Source of the DNA: Papio anubis
Lineage: Eukaryota > Chordata > Mammalia > Primates > Cercopithecidae
Assembly (NCBI RefSeq): GCF_008728515.1
Contig: NC_044986.1
Span: forward strand, 51,324,855 to 51,388,854
Reading direction: 5' to 3'
DNA length: 64,000 bases
Made by a program: the position numbers and the translations under genes. Positions 23,047 through 34,454 of the stretch are shown in pieces; position 1 is the stretch's first letter, and each line of letters begins with the position of its first letter. A model generated the notes under the pieces. That model had not been told where the DNA came from. It saw only the letters and a program-made list of their open reading frames with translations, and did not search any database.

Positions 23047-23689
23047 TACATATTCTTTAAGAGCAAAAATTAAAAAGAGGAAACAAATTTGCCAGATATG
23101 TTCCCCTCTCAATTGTCTTATCTGGCAGAGAGTAATTTCTATCATTTCTCAAATCCAGAAAAGATGTATTTTGAGTCTATTGAAAATTTACATTTAAGTA
23201 CTTGGTAATAGTATAACTTTTTTCAAGTGACAGAGAAATGGAATTGACTACTTTTTTCTTCAAAAACTTTGAGCACATAAGCATCCTCAAATGATAAGAA
23301 ATTGGAGAAATAAGTATTCTATTAAGTGACTTTATATATGAAAGTATTAAAAATTTAGCCTCTCACTAGCCAGATCATTATCTTGACTAATAAATACTAG
23401 TGATCTAAAAATACACAAGAATGTAGATAATCATTAGTTAACTCTTTTCCAGTTTTGTGATTTATGTAGCAATTTAATAGACAGGTAAAATACCTTCAGA
23501 CCTTTAACAAGATGATACTTCACTGTCTTAAATTCATTCTGGAATAACCAAAGGTAAAAATTTAATAGTGAATCACAGAGCCTACTCTATCACATGACAA
23601 TGTGGTAAGATCAAACAGATTTTTGCAGACTAATGTTTCTAGAATGTTGTATTTTTAAATAAAATATAACTGACTTTTATTATGTTTCT
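23047..23689. other. AT-rich unique sequence
   Basis: No gene or repeat family is recognised. Confidence 0.6.
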
Positions 23690-24000
23690 GTTTAATATTA
23701 AGATAATGTTAAGAACTGATGATATAAAGAAAGAAAAGCCATGGTTCCAATTCTCAAAGATTTTAGGATTTAGTAGAGATGACACATATAAATAGATGAG
23801 AAGAATACCAGGTGAAAAGGATAAAGCCAGGATATATTTTTATATTAACAAAGATAAGAGGTAAATCAGGGAAGAAGTAATGACTCAGTTGAATTGTGAG
23901 TGCTATAGGAGACTTTGTTATGTGGATGAAAGAGATGAGGGTAGATGGGGGTGGGATGGTAAAAGAGTCATTCTGGTAAGACAAGCACACAGTCTTGGCC
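23690..24000 (-). mobile_element. L2 remnant
   Basis: Reads like reverse-orientation L2: 'tctcaaagattttaggattt', 'agagatgacacatataaata', 'cagggaagaagtaatgactc', then 'gagtcattctggtaagacaa'. Strongly diverged. Confidence 0.5.
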
Positions 24001-24374
24001 ATATTAGGTTTTCTTACAGTTACAAATATTGATCGCTTTTCTGAAATTCTTGATTACAGATGGGTGCCAAAATTCAGATATTTTTAAAAAGCAATATATT
24101 TCATATACTGAATATAACATCTCATTCAGATATAATCTGAAACTATATCTCATAATCAAACATAATATTTCTACAGTGAAACATGAATATTTACCTAATG
24201 TGGGTAAATACAGTCTAAATGAGTCACATAATAGGTCCATATAGGTTTTGCCATGTGGCAAATTACCAAAAAAAATAAAAATAAATAAAAAATCTGTGCT
24301 TAGGATTTGTTTTTCTCATTTTGAAAATGTGAGTAAGTGACTATAGACCTATAATTACTCAATTCATTTTAATG
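24001..24374. other. AT-rich unique sequence
   Basis: Contains a short A/T-rich run 'aaaaaataaaaataaataaa' at ~24270-24289. No exon is seen; 71-85-codon frames on both strands overlap and look random. Confidence 0.5.
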
Positions 24375-24475
24375 GGTATATAATGTATAACAATGAAAAG
24401 GGAAAATTATGGCAGATAAATTGGAGAATATAGCAGAAGCTAGAGGTCATACAGCTGATAAATGTTAGAGCCAAG
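24375..24475 (+). repeat. Local direct duplication, copy 1 (contains MIR-like core)
   Basis: Matches 25414-25511 in the same orientation, ~1039 bases apart, at about 85-87% identity. The shared block 'tatagcagaagctagaggtc' is exact in both. The 3' half resembles the MIR 'aggtcacacagct' core, but the copies are closer to each other than to MIR. Confidence 0.8.
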
Positions 24476-25413
24476 GTTTAAAATGAATAAGATTAAGACA
24501 TAAGTCAGTCTTTCCTGCTAGATGACACAGGTCTTATGTGTAGGATGAACTGAAAGCTAGACAGATCTTCAGGGGACTATTGGTCATGTTTCTAACGAGA
24601 GATGATGAAAACTTGAACTGTGATAGAGAAGACAGGTTCAAGAAAACAGGAAGAGTTAGATATCTTAATTTGATATTTAAAGAGAAATTTACATTTGCCC
24701 TAAGACTGCAGTTAGCAATTGAATAGAAAAATAATTGTAATATTTTAACTTAATGACCATATCATAAAATAAAAAAGCATAGCACTGTTGTGATTATGTT
24801 TATGTGTATGGACACATACACACACAATAATTATATAAATTACACAACTTGGTTAAGGTTAAAGATATACACTCTCCTTCTCACCATCATGTTTTTTTTT
24901 TTTTTATTTGAATGTAGGTATAGGTAACTTTGCGTTTAGAAAAGCATACCTAATGATTAAAATACAAGTAATTTTTTAAAGATACAAAATATGGTTAAAT
25001 CCAAGATAAATTATCTTTATGTTAATACTTTACTTGGAAAGGTATCATTATCTTCAAGTTGCATCATTTAACTGATCTGCTTTATCTAATTACCCACACC
25101 TATGGCTTCCATAAGTGAAATGCCTTTATCAGTGAAAACAAAACTAGCCTGGATAAACAGAGTAGGATTGAAGATCTAAACAAAGAGCCATTCTTGAGCT
25201 GCCCAGGTTATGTCCTGCCCACAATGGCCCCCAAGATGACCCAAGTGGGAGGTGAAATCCAGTCGGCTCTTCCCTTCACCAAGTTGCTCACCTTGACATG
25301 GGCTGCATCAGGCTAGAGGACAGGCTGCCTCTCCCAAGTGGTTCTGCCATAATGGCTGAAATTTTGTAATCATTATTGGGTGAAGCAGAATGCAATTTGT
25401 CACCTTTGTAGTG
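24476..25413. other. Unique sequence with a GC-richer patch
   Basis: 25185-25365 is noticeably GC-richer ('acaatggcccccaagatgac', 'ggaggtgaaatccagtcggc') than its surroundings and could be an old LTR or retrocopy piece. I cannot name it. A T15 run lies at ~24892-24905. Confidence 0.4.
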
Positions 25414-25511
25414 GGCGTAAAATTTATAACAATGAAAAGATAAAAGGACGGCAGATAAAATGGAGAGTATAGCAGAAGCTAGAGGTCACACAGCTCATAA
25501 TTGTTAAAGCC
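25414..25511 (+). repeat. Local direct duplication, copy 2
   Basis: Second copy of the 24375-24475 sequence. It adjoins the right side of the GC-richer patch 25185-25365. Similarity stops sharply at 'gccaag'. Confidence 0.8.
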
Positions 25512-25689
25512 AAGACCTTCAGTGGAGGGTCTGTCAAAGGCACCTCAGTACTAATAGCCACTGGTGGCCTTGTGCTAAACTCCCTTTTACTTGTTCACTA
25601 CCTTAATAGGCTTAAGGACATTAAATACTGCTTTTTCATTTATCTTCCACAAAACCAGTTTCATATAGTGAACAGAATATGGGTATCAC

Positions 25690-25775
25690 CAGCATTGGTG
25701 CTTGAGGTTCAAGAACATGAACGTCTAGGTTTGAGCTCTGACCTTGCCACTTTAGAACCTAAATGTTGCCTTAGG
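25690..25775 (+). mobile_element. MIR fragment
   Basis: 'aggtttgagctctgaccttg' followed by 'ccactttagaac' matches the central MIR block for 'gggttcgaatcc..tctgccactta'. Diverged and truncated. Confidence 0.5.
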
Positions 25776-27439
25776 CAATAAAAACTACATCAAAGAAAAG
25801 ACAAGTTTTGCTGAAACAAGTCAGCAAAGGATTGTGAGCCAGAGTTGTCAAATCCTTATAAGGATGGAAACACATTTAAACATGTACTAATTGGCTTTCT
25901 CATTAAAAACACTCGAGTTCTGAAAATCACTAAATCTATACCTAAATTTGCATACACAGGGTGATAAATTAACATGTACAAGTTCATTAAATGGGTCGTT
26001 CCTATATAATTTTCCTATTATGCAACCTAATTTCTGACAGAACATTGAAGTACATTATTTGTACATCTATTCAGAGAATTTAGAGACCACTAGGAGATAA
26101 AGTGTTGAAGTGAAATCAATTTTTACACTACTTAAGTGTGTAAAAAGAAAATATGAATTCATCTTTTACGATGTTAACATCTTATATATTTCATATTATA
26201 ATGAAATATATAATGAAAACAAGTGTAATATTAGTCAAAAGAAATAAACCTAAGAAATGAATTTGTAAAAGTCTGTTCGTTTGTATTACGGATAACATGT
26301 GTATTTATGTATATGAATAGAGAACTCTGAGGCAAATCAAGAATAAAATATACTAGGAGACTATAGTACTCTATAGATAATTAGAAACAACAAATATAAA
26401 TAGACTCACACTACAAAAATATACTTAATTACCTATAAAATTTATTACAGAAGCTTACCATGCTTAGTACTTGGTTAACAGTAAAGCAACTAGCTTTAAA
26501 GTTATCAGTTAGTTAGGGGTGCAGCAGTTACAAAGAGGGTCAAGAATACTATGTTTCATGCCATATTAAGAAGCAGGCAGCATTCAGGGATTCCCTCATA
26601 TAGTGCTATAGACTCTGAGGAATACACATAGTGGATAATTGGATGGAGTCACAAAAGGACAAATAGAGATAATTGTCATCCTATATAAACATATAAATCA
26701 AGTAAGCACATTTAAGAACTGCTAGAATATCACTACTATTTTCTTTCTCCCTCTAATCAATTCTCTTTACATTAATGTAAATAAATTAGTGTGAGTATCA
26801 GTGATAGTTGCTTTTCCTCCTCTAATGACTAGTTTCATTGAAGGTGTGGTTCTCAGATTGCAAGATGAAGTAATTCACACCCTTGAAATACTTAAGAGTT
26901 TAACTGAGCTTATTGTGACATTAACAGTCTCCTGCTATAAACCAACTATTTTCAGTTCTTACAACCATCCCAAGGGGACAAGATTGCTCCTGGAAGTACA
27001 GAAAGAAGATATGGTATGCCAACCTATAGATGTAGTTAGGTATAATAGTATAGATACCACATTATTCCAAAAAGCATTTTAGGAGGCAAACAATGAAATG
27101 GTCCAACATGATAAATGATAAAATGATAAGTAAGTGAGACATTACAGAATGTATGTCTAAATGTTAGCAGCAGTTACTCTGGTGCAGTTACTTCGGTGGA
27201 TTATAATTGCATGTTTTTCTCTCTGTTTACTTTTTTTCTGTTTCAGATATAATTTTATTATTTATGTGTTCTCTGTTTAATCTCCTTTTAGTTATTTTGA
27301 AAAGTGTTATTTTGATAAAAATTTAGAAAATTGAAGAGAAGAATGGGTGAAATTTAATGAACACTAAAGTTTCAGGTTCTTGCACAGTTCTAAGACAGTG
27401 ATCACAGATTTGGCTCTGAGCTTTCTGGCAACCAATGCA
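25776..27439. other. AT-rich unique sequence
   Basis: One clean hairpin lies at 26182-26213 (13-base stem). A 93-codon open frame at 26801-27082 has no recognised domain. No repeat family is recognised. Confidence 0.55.
26182..26213. repeat. Perfect short palindrome
   Basis: Arms 'ttatatatttcat' (26182-26194) and 'atgaaatatataa' (26201-26213) are exact complements around a six-base loop. Confidence 0.9.
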
Positions 27440-27440
27440 A

Positions 27441-27471
27441 TAACAATAATAATAATAATAATAATAATAAT
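27441..27471. repeat. (AAT)n microsatellite
   Basis: About ten ATA/AAT units in a row. Confidence 0.95.
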
Positions 27472-29095
27472 CAGTTATATATAATTAATAAAAAAATATC
27501 ATAGGTCAGAAAAAGTAACTACTTCAAGCTTCAGGCCTCATTTAGAGGCAAAGATAAGTATTTCTTGACAAGGTCTTTAAAACTTGTTTTCATAATAAAT
27601 ATTTTTAACAATTTCCCTTTGATAGAAACAGAAACATAATTATTGGGGCTTTTTCCTTAAAGAATTTGTCTACATGAAACTATCCCAAGGATGCCAGAAG
27701 TACTCATCAAGTCCCTAAGGGGTGAGCTGACAGTTCAGTGCACACAGTATGTCTACACAAAATAAAGACGCAATGATCCTTAAATAATGTTTTGGAAAAC
27801 CAGCTTTTAATATATATTTTGCTGTAAAGATCAGCTGTTAATGATTTCCAACAAGGCACTTCAATAGAGATATTTGTCACTAAGGCTCCATTTACATGAT
27901 TCAGCAGTCAACAAAGCCAGAGCCGTGGCTGAATCATCCTAGAGGAGTTCAAAGACGACCTGCACATGCATAGCAACAACACACGATCACAGGCAACCCA
28001 CGAAGAGAACAATGTTTTCCAACAAATAAAGGGGTCTATTTCATACCTACAGAGGACCTACACTCCAATCCATTGCACGGACAAATAATTTGTATCTGCA
28101 AAATATATGTACGGCTAATGATCCTTCATGTGAGGCTCGAGGCTAAAATATACCAATGAAGCATTCAAGGAATGTTTAACTTTAGGAGGTTTCTATCTTG
28201 CTAAAACTTTTGGAAAAGTTAAGAAAATATATAATTTTAGGAAAACCAATGAGATCATTGCCACACAGATACATTAAATAGGCTAGGGAAACAATGGAGG
28301 ATATTACATGTACTGATGGTTGAGGTCTTTGGTATAGGTCTTTGGTATAGGTAAAGCAACCGTGGCCAGTTTTCCCTAAGGTGGTCTTCTTTTAGGTTGA
28401 ACAGTATGAAGTTGCTGATTTTTGACCAACTGGCACCTCCATGTGGCAGTTTTATGTGTCTTAACCTACAGTTCATGAGAACAAATTTATTTAATTCGCT
28501 CATGGGAGAATCTGTCTTTATTCTTTGCATCAGGACTTAGAATCCAGACAATAAATATACCTACGTGCACATGTAAAATTGACTCTCTTATAATTTGAAG
28601 TAGAATAGGCTTTACTTATTCCCACTCTGCATCTTTCTGATTTCAGTAGTTGCAATATCTAGAGATCGCTGTGATTATGGGTAAGATGATAACGACCTTA
28701 TTCCAGAGGGGGAGTTTATAACCTAGGCTAAGTCAATAAGCAGTACACACAATCATCTATTGGTTCAGAAATGGGTATATTACAATAGTGGGCTAAACAG
28801 AGAGGGGTTGGTGACTGTTGAAAGTGTTATGCATATAAATTTGAAAGTGGAATAGGCTAGACTGAGATTATGAGGGAAGACTGTCTTAAAATGAAGCCAT
28901 GATCAATGAAGTAAAAGCTGACAGATAGTAATATCGCTAAACTCTTGGATCAGTCCTTGCCTGAAGCCAGGCTGAGAGGAATTCTAGACCTTCAGATTCA
29001 GAAGCTAATGAATATGCAGCATTCTGTGTGACAATTTTAGTTATGTTTTTATTACATTTACAATAAAGTATCTTAACACATATGTGAAGGCAGTC
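27472..29095. other. Unique sequence
   Basis: Contains a 15-base tandem duplication (ggtctttggtata, 28326-28352). 28930-29050 has faint similarity to an old mammalian repeat that I cannot name. No exon is recognised. Confidence 0.5.
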
Positions 29096-29099
29096 ATTT

Positions 29100-29167
29100 T
29101 TTATATATATATGTATATATATGTGTGTGTGTATATATATGTATATATATGTGTGTGTATATATATA
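29100..29167. repeat. Compound (TA)n/(TG)n microsatellite
   Basis: Two near-identical ~30-base modules, 'tatatgtatatatatgtgtg' each, in tandem. Confidence 0.92.
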
Positions 29168-29301
29168 ATCATTAAAAACATATTACCATAAATACATAAA
29201 TATTGTGCAAATTATTGGCAAATTTAGTATGCTCTATAGCTCCAAAAGAAATTAGATTCAAAATCATACAAATATGTGTGTATGTATATATACATATATA
29301 T

Positions 29302-29432
29302 ATTTTATAATTATTAAGTTACCACTCTAGAAGTGAAGAAATGCCTGTTTTATACACACACACACACACATTTGTATGTATACAAATTACATTTCCTCTC
29401 CTCTAGAGTGGCAACTTAATAATTATGAAAAT
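29302..29432. repeat. Hairpin-forming inverted repeat with (CA)n loop
   Basis: Left arm 29302-29343 and right arm 29390-29432 are reverse complements with few mismatches: 'ataattattaagttaccact' pairs with 'agtggcaacttaataattat'. The ~46-base loop holds a CA repeat (29353-29370). I do not recognise it as a known MITE. Confidence 0.88.
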
Positions 29433-29870
29433 GTTATATGCGGCTAGTGGTAATGAGTGCTGGGTTTGGATTTCTGATCTGGTATGTGGATACTCATGCT
29501 TTGGGATTCTATTAATGTGTCAGATATAAACAGATGTGAGACAGAAGTAAAGTGGTAGGTGGGGGTGATAGGGAAGAATATCACTGGCATTCCACAAAGA
29601 TTTCCAACTCTTCTGTTACCTTGTGAGGAGAAATCTTCATTTTTAATGACCCAAAACTTATTTTAGCCATTGATTATATTCCAAGACAGAAGTGCCTCTA
29701 CTACCAGTTTCTCTAGTTGTGGTATGAACCTCAATGTTCAGACAAACTGAATAACAGCTGATTATATCTGACAGGCTTTCAGAGGGTCTAGGGTCAAAAA
29801 TAAAAGCTTTTGAAGTGACAAATAGATGAAATCATTGAAGAAGTGGTATGTAATAGCATGATTCAATTTG
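29433..29870. other. Unique sequence
   Basis: Nothing is recognised. Confidence 0.5.
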
Positions 29871-29876
29871 TTCTAA

Positions 29877-29926
29877 GTAAAAAAAAAAAAAGGAAAAAGA
29901 AAAAGAAAAAGAAAAAAGATAAAAAC
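29877..29926. repeat. A-rich (AAAAAG)n tract
   Basis: A12 followed by repeated 'gaaaaa' units; no retroelement body adjoins on its left. Confidence 0.85.
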
Positions 29927-30055
29927 AAACTGAGTAACAGAAGCCCAGAAGCCAGAAGCTGTCAGAGGCACTTGATATATTTCTGTGATGGCATTTATAA
30001 TCTCAAGGGATTGAGCAGGGAGCTTTATGTGGAAATGTGTGTGGGGTGTGTGTGT

Positions 30056-30128
30056 CAGAAAGAGAGGGAGAGAGGGAGGGAGAAAAGAGAGAGAGAGAAA
30101 AAAAAACAGAGATCAAGATAGAGAGAGA
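30056..30128. repeat. GA-rich low-complexity tract
   Basis: 'gagagggagagagggaggga' and similar, then 'gagagagagaga'. It is preceded by a short (GT)n. Confidence 0.88.
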
Positions 30129-30167
30129 AGTGCTAGAGTGTTTTGCTGTTGATGAAGCAATTTTAAA

Positions 30168-30355
30168 ACTACCACCTCATTTGGGTCTTGCAAGAAACCT
30201 ACACAGTGTGAAGGGCAGTTATTATTATCCTCATTTTAAACATGATGAAAGGGAGGCTGATGTCCTTAGTGGCTAAATGACTTTAGTACAGACAAATAGC
30301 TAGTGAATGGTGGACTTGGGATTATATTTTTGATCTTCTGACTACAAGTCCTTAA
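30168..30355 (+). mobile_element. MIR SINE
   Basis: Fairly complete MIR: 'cagttattattatcctcatt', 'ttaaacatgatgaaagggag', 'acaaatagctagtgaatggt', 'gacttgggattatat', 'ctgactacaagtcctt' in canonical order. Confidence 0.8.
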
Positions 30356-30539
30356 AAGTTTTACAACTCTTTCACATTATAATGCACCACTCACAAATAA
30401 AATTAAATCTAAAAAGCAGCTATTATAGTTTCAAATTGAAAAGCTATTGAATATTTTGTTGCATCCTAGACTAATAAATCCAGTTTATCTATCTGTATAT
30501 AGTTATATATATCTCTTCAAATTTCCTTTAGGAAGTACG

Positions 30540-30690
30540 ATTACTATATATATATACACACACACATATTATATTATTACATATTATAAAGATATATATC
30601 TATATCCATCTATACATACACTATATAAAGACCTATGTTTTATACACACATACACACACACACAGACGCACACACGCACTCACAACTTGA
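30540..30690. repeat. AT- and CA-rich compound microsatellites
   Basis: (TA)n, 'acacacacacatatta', 'agatatatatctatatcc' and 'acacacacacacagacgcac' follow one another. The 83-codon open frame at 30447-30698 is a low-complexity artefact. Confidence 0.85.
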
Positions 30691-30713
30691 TTTATTAGAC
30701 TAAGATGTGAAAA

Positions 30714-31043
30714 AATAAATATAACCTGATAAATTTATTGAGAGAGAAAAGAAAAACAGTATTTTGTAAACGAGTAAAGGTATAGATATATATATCTTAA
30801 AGAGATATATAAAGATACATCATTATATATCTTTATAAAGATGTATATATTAAAATATAAAATATATCTATATTACTTATAGATATATATTATGTATATC
30901 TTAAAGATATATAAAGATATATGTATATGTATATATAAAGATATATATGGAGATATATATTACATACATATTATATCTTTGTTTACCCTTTTGCAAAAGA
31001 TAGTTTTTTTCTCTCTCAATAAAATTATCAGCTTATATTTATT
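30714..31043. repeat. ~330-bp AT-rich palindrome (PATRR-like)
   Basis: Left arm 30714-30789 pairs with right arm 30973-31043: 'ttattgagagagaaaa' on the left matches the complement of 'ttttctctctcaataa' on the right, and 'aaataaatataacctgataa' matches the complement of 'ttatcagcttatatttatt' apart from small changes. The ~180-base centre is nearly pure A/T with 'agatatata' and 'tatatatct' units that can also pair. A second short hairpin (31028-31050, tcagctta...taagctga) is nested at the right edge. Confidence 0.85.
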
Positions 31044-31051
31044 AAGCTGAA

Positions 31052-32088
31052 AAATAAATATATGGTGTAGTTTGCCTAAAACTGTCTTATGAGCTTCTGA
31101 ACTTTCTCATAAAATACTTAAACATTTATCTGGACACTTTTAGGCATCTTTAAAGCTACTCCAAATCTACTTCTACCCTTTCAATTCCCACATGAAAGAG
31201 AAGAAAGCCAAATAATTGTTTTCTCTGTTTTGCTTGCAGCGAGAAGTGGCCCTGTGATCCAGTTCTGGGTCATAAAATATCAATGTAAAAATTTGTGCTT
31301 CTGAGAAAGTTTGGCTTTCTGACAATAAAGAGGAAAACTTTGGTGTAGATTTTACTTTTTTCTTCCTTTAAATTCGAGCACAATGACTAGAGAGCGAGCA
31401 GTAATCTCTCCACCAAAAGGAAAGTTGAAAGCAATCTGGGAGGCAGCCCTGACGTGTTTGCACTACTGAAAATGTACTAGCAACTGCCATCCTCTGGATT
31501 TGTCTTGGTGGGAGGTAGAGGCAGAGGGAAAGGAAGTGTTGTAGGTTTTACTGTTGTTTATATTCATTCACATCTGAAATATCCAAATAATGTTTCTTTT
31601 TGGTCCCCAAAACTCTCAAAACTACTTAACATATGTGCTATGTCACTACTTAGAACAGACAACATTAACAGCATCATCAGGCATTTTAAGTATGCACTAT
31701 TCTTACCTTAGGGCAAATGGGCACCCCTCAATCAAAGAATAAAAGGGGTCCCTATCATGCTAACATTCTTCAGCACCTTTGCATTTCTGTTGGATCAAGT
31801 ATATTGTACCTTATAAGCATCTTGTTGATGCAGACTGACTTTTCTAACTAACACTATATGCTCTTGCTAAGTGACTATTTGCTACCATTGCCACCTCCTT
31901 TTCCTTATTTATGCTCTTCCATCTAGCAGCAATAGTTTCTCATAATTTTCTCCTCTGCAGTACTGCCTGTTGACATCTAGGAATACTCTTTACAAGCTTA
32001 TCTACAGCAATATCTCTTATTTAAAGCCTTGCATGCATTCTCTCTCATTTAAAGCCTTGCCTGGTACTTGTAACCAAAATTACCTTCT
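31052..32088. other. Unique sequence
   Basis: 31230-31350 ('gtggccctgtgatccagttc', 'cttctgagaaagtttggc') resembles an old mammalian interspersed repeat I cannot name. A 26-base imperfect tandem 'atttaaagccttgc' lies at 32018-32062. No exon is recognised. Confidence 0.45.
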
Positions 32089-32115
32089 TCCTTTTAATCT
32101 CCTTGATTAAAAGGA
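32089..32115. repeat. Perfect 11-base stem hairpin
   Basis: 'tccttttaatc' (32089-32099) and 'gattaaaagga' (32105-32115) pair exactly around 'tcctt'. No terminator function is implied in a mammalian genome. Confidence 0.92.
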
Positions 32116-32179
32116 GGAAATTGTTACTGCTCATGTGACATTAATATCACACATTTTATCATATTATTATGTGCAGTAG

Positions 32180-32310
32180 TCACATTCCTTGTCATTTGCA
32201 AAATTATCAATTATCACTCCCAGTAGACCATAGAGCTAGCTCTTTGAGTTCAGGAAGAGTATGTGATTCATTTTCCTTAGTCATACAGTATATAGCACAA
32301 AGGCGATAGT
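32180..32310 (+). mobile_element. L2 3'-end fragment
   Basis: 'gaccatagagctagctcttt', 'gagttcaggaagagtatgtg', 'catacagtatatagcacaaa' follow the order of the L2 3' end (actagactgtaag..., ...agtgcctggcac). Diverged. Confidence 0.5.
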
Positions 32311-32534
32311 GGTGGGACATCTATGGGTACCAAGGCTGAAAGAGTTTATTCTCTGCAAAAAGTGATTCCCTTCTTCATGCCCTCCTCTACTCCTACAAAT
32401 TTCTCAAGAATGAGAGTAAGCAAAGAGGAAGGGCTATCTTATGGATACAGTTTTAGAGAGTTTGATATTTATGTATAAAATCTAAAACAGAAATTTCCAA
32501 ATCAGATATTTTTTAAAACCACTCTGCATAATAT

Positions 32535-32757
32535 TGGCGGGGTTGGAAAATTCCAGCACACAGGTCAAATCCAGCCCAGTGGGCTGATTTGATAAAGTTG
32601 TATTGGAACCCAGCCACATATTTGTTTCTGTAATATCTAAGTCTGCTTTTGCATTATAAAGGAAGAGTTGAGTAGATGCCAGGGAGACCCACACAGCCTA
32701 CAAAGCCCAAACTATTTGCCCTCTGGCCTTTTATAGAAAAACTTTGCAAACTGTTAT
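32535..32757. mobile_element. hAT-type MITE
   Basis: Contains 'caaatccagcccagtgggct', 'gtattggaacccagccacat', 'ggaagagttgagtagatgcc', 'cctctggccttttatagaaa', in the order of the common mammalian hAT MITE with internal '...attggaacacagccac...' and '...gttgagtag...'. A related copy lies at 59885-60115. Confidence 0.75.
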
Positions 32758-33594
32758 TAGGCAGGTTATAAAACAATGTTAGAAAAACAAATTTTTAGCA
32801 CTTTTCTTGATGGCAAAACTTCTCTAACCCTTTGATTACTATTACAAATTTTCATATCATTTTCCTGAGCTGTCAAAATTATTCTCACCATAGAAAAATT
32901 TTTACTGCACCTTTTTATCTGAGTTATCTGAGGATCGCATTTGGCAAATGCTGCTTTAAAAAAATGCAAGAAAACAAATTGTCAAAATGAATTGCAGTTT
33001 TCCCTTCAAGTGATTGCCTCATCTGTTAATATTTAACCCTGTGAATGTGCGTATTATTCTAGTAATTTTCTGGGACACAATTAAGCCACTTAGAAAACTG
33101 CTCTGGCCTATGATAAAAGAAATACTGTAAGCTTCCTTGAGATAAAAAGTTACAGCATACCTTGTGCTATAACCAAGTTAGGTGGTAATTATCTGAGTGA
33201 TGTGGATAATTAACATCAAAACAGCAGCAAATGTACTTGAGGGAGAATCTATGATGTTGGACTTAAATTATTTAATCTAATTTAAATGGAGTCAGGAACA
33301 CCAGACTTTAGATACATTAATGTGGATAGATCACACAATTATAAATTCTGTTAGATGTAGAACTTTCCGTATTTTCTTATAGTTCTTAAATTACTGCTTT
33401 CTTTAACCTCAATGTTTTCCCTTAGAAACTATGGTTGGTCTCATTTATATCCCTTCTAAAATAACTATGTTTCTTTAACTTGAATAAACATAGTGTTGAT
33501 GTAAAAAGGTACTAAATCAAAATGTATTTTTTTTCAGAAGTTTTAGAAGTGAACACAAATTATTTAGTGATCAAATTCATTTAACTGAACAGTA
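32758..33594. other. Unique AT-rich sequence
   Basis: No repeat or exon is recognised. Confidence 0.55.
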
Positions 33595-34441
33595 GTGAAA
33601 CCGCCTTTGCAAAAAGGGTGATGGAAAAAATTATGACAGTGAAAGAGATCTGACCTAACCAACTCCATCTTGCCTTTAACCTCTAAATTGCCCTTAGTCA
33701 TTCCTGGGCATGAGCCAAGCTAACTTTGGGAGAAATTTAGTTTATCTTTTACATGATAATAGCCCTTCCCAGAAACTAAACTGCCTTTGTAAAACTAATG
33801 AAAGTCCACCAGGTTAGGAGGCTGAGAGGGGCCTGAATATTGCTAAGACAACTGTCTTGATTGAGACCCCTTTCTGGTAATATAACCTCAGACCACATGT
33901 CCTTCCCTTGTCAATGGAGAGGCAGCATGATGCGGTAGAACCTCCTATGGCTGTGAAGTCAGACTCAGGTTTGAGTCTCAGTTCCCCTGCTTAGTATTAC
34001 ACAACTTAGGCTTAAACAATTACCAGTCATTATTCTAGAGGTTACAAGATCTGCAACTTATCTATTTTTGTAATTAACATCACTATTTTAGAACCTAAGT
34101 TTGGCTTTTTAAGGTGTCTTTACAGACTTTTGCATTTCTGACAACCTGACGACTCCACCTAGGCCAGGGACTACTCTGTGGCTCCAACTCAGAAGCACAC
34201 TCAGTCCAGGAAGACCATTTTCCACACCCTATCAACCAATCAGCAATTTTCCTAACCCTCTGCCTGCCAAACTGTCCTTGAAAAACCCTAGCTTCCACAT
34301 TTTGTGGGAGGCTGATCTGAGTAGTAATAAAATTTTAGTCTCCCATTTAGCCAGCTCTGCATGTGTTAAACTCTATTGCAATTCCCCTATCTTGGTAAAT
34401 CAGCTACATCTGGGCAAGATGAACCCATTGGGTGGTTAGAT
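33595..34441 (+). mobile_element. LTR A (ERV1-like solo LTR), interrupted
   Basis: A single LTR split in two. 33595-33852 reads 'ccaactccatcttgccttta', 'catgagccaagctaactttg', 'aaactgcctttgtaaaacta', up to 'ttgctaagacaactgt'. It resumes at ~34025 with 'attctagaggttacaagatc' and runs through 'atttctgacaacctgacgac', a CCAAT box 'caaccaatcagcaa', 'agtaataaaattttagtctc', 'tgcaattcccctatcttgg' to 'cccattgggtggttaga'. The intervening ~170 bases are foreign. Family name not assigned. Confidence 0.7.
33866..34013 (+). repeat. Insertion in LTR A copied from the right flank of LTR B
   Basis: About 85% identical, same orientation, to 35157-35303. It carries the last ~20 bases of LTR B ('gacccctttctggtaata') plus the adjoining MIR-like unique flank ('gaggcagcatgatgcggtag', 'ttgagtctcagttcccctgc'). 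As it contains an LTR B end without the rest of that LTR and splits LTR A, it looks like a copied-in piece. Confidence 0.8.
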
Positions 34442-34454
34442 AGGTCCATAAGGA

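Noticed and set aside
29100..31050. Possible CRISPR-like spaced repeats
   Set aside because: Units are 2-10 base microsatellites and palindromes without constant repeat/spacer structure; the genome is mammalian.
32766..32969. 67-codon minus-strand open frame next to a hAT MITE
   Set aside because: No transposase motif; too short for a hAT transposase.
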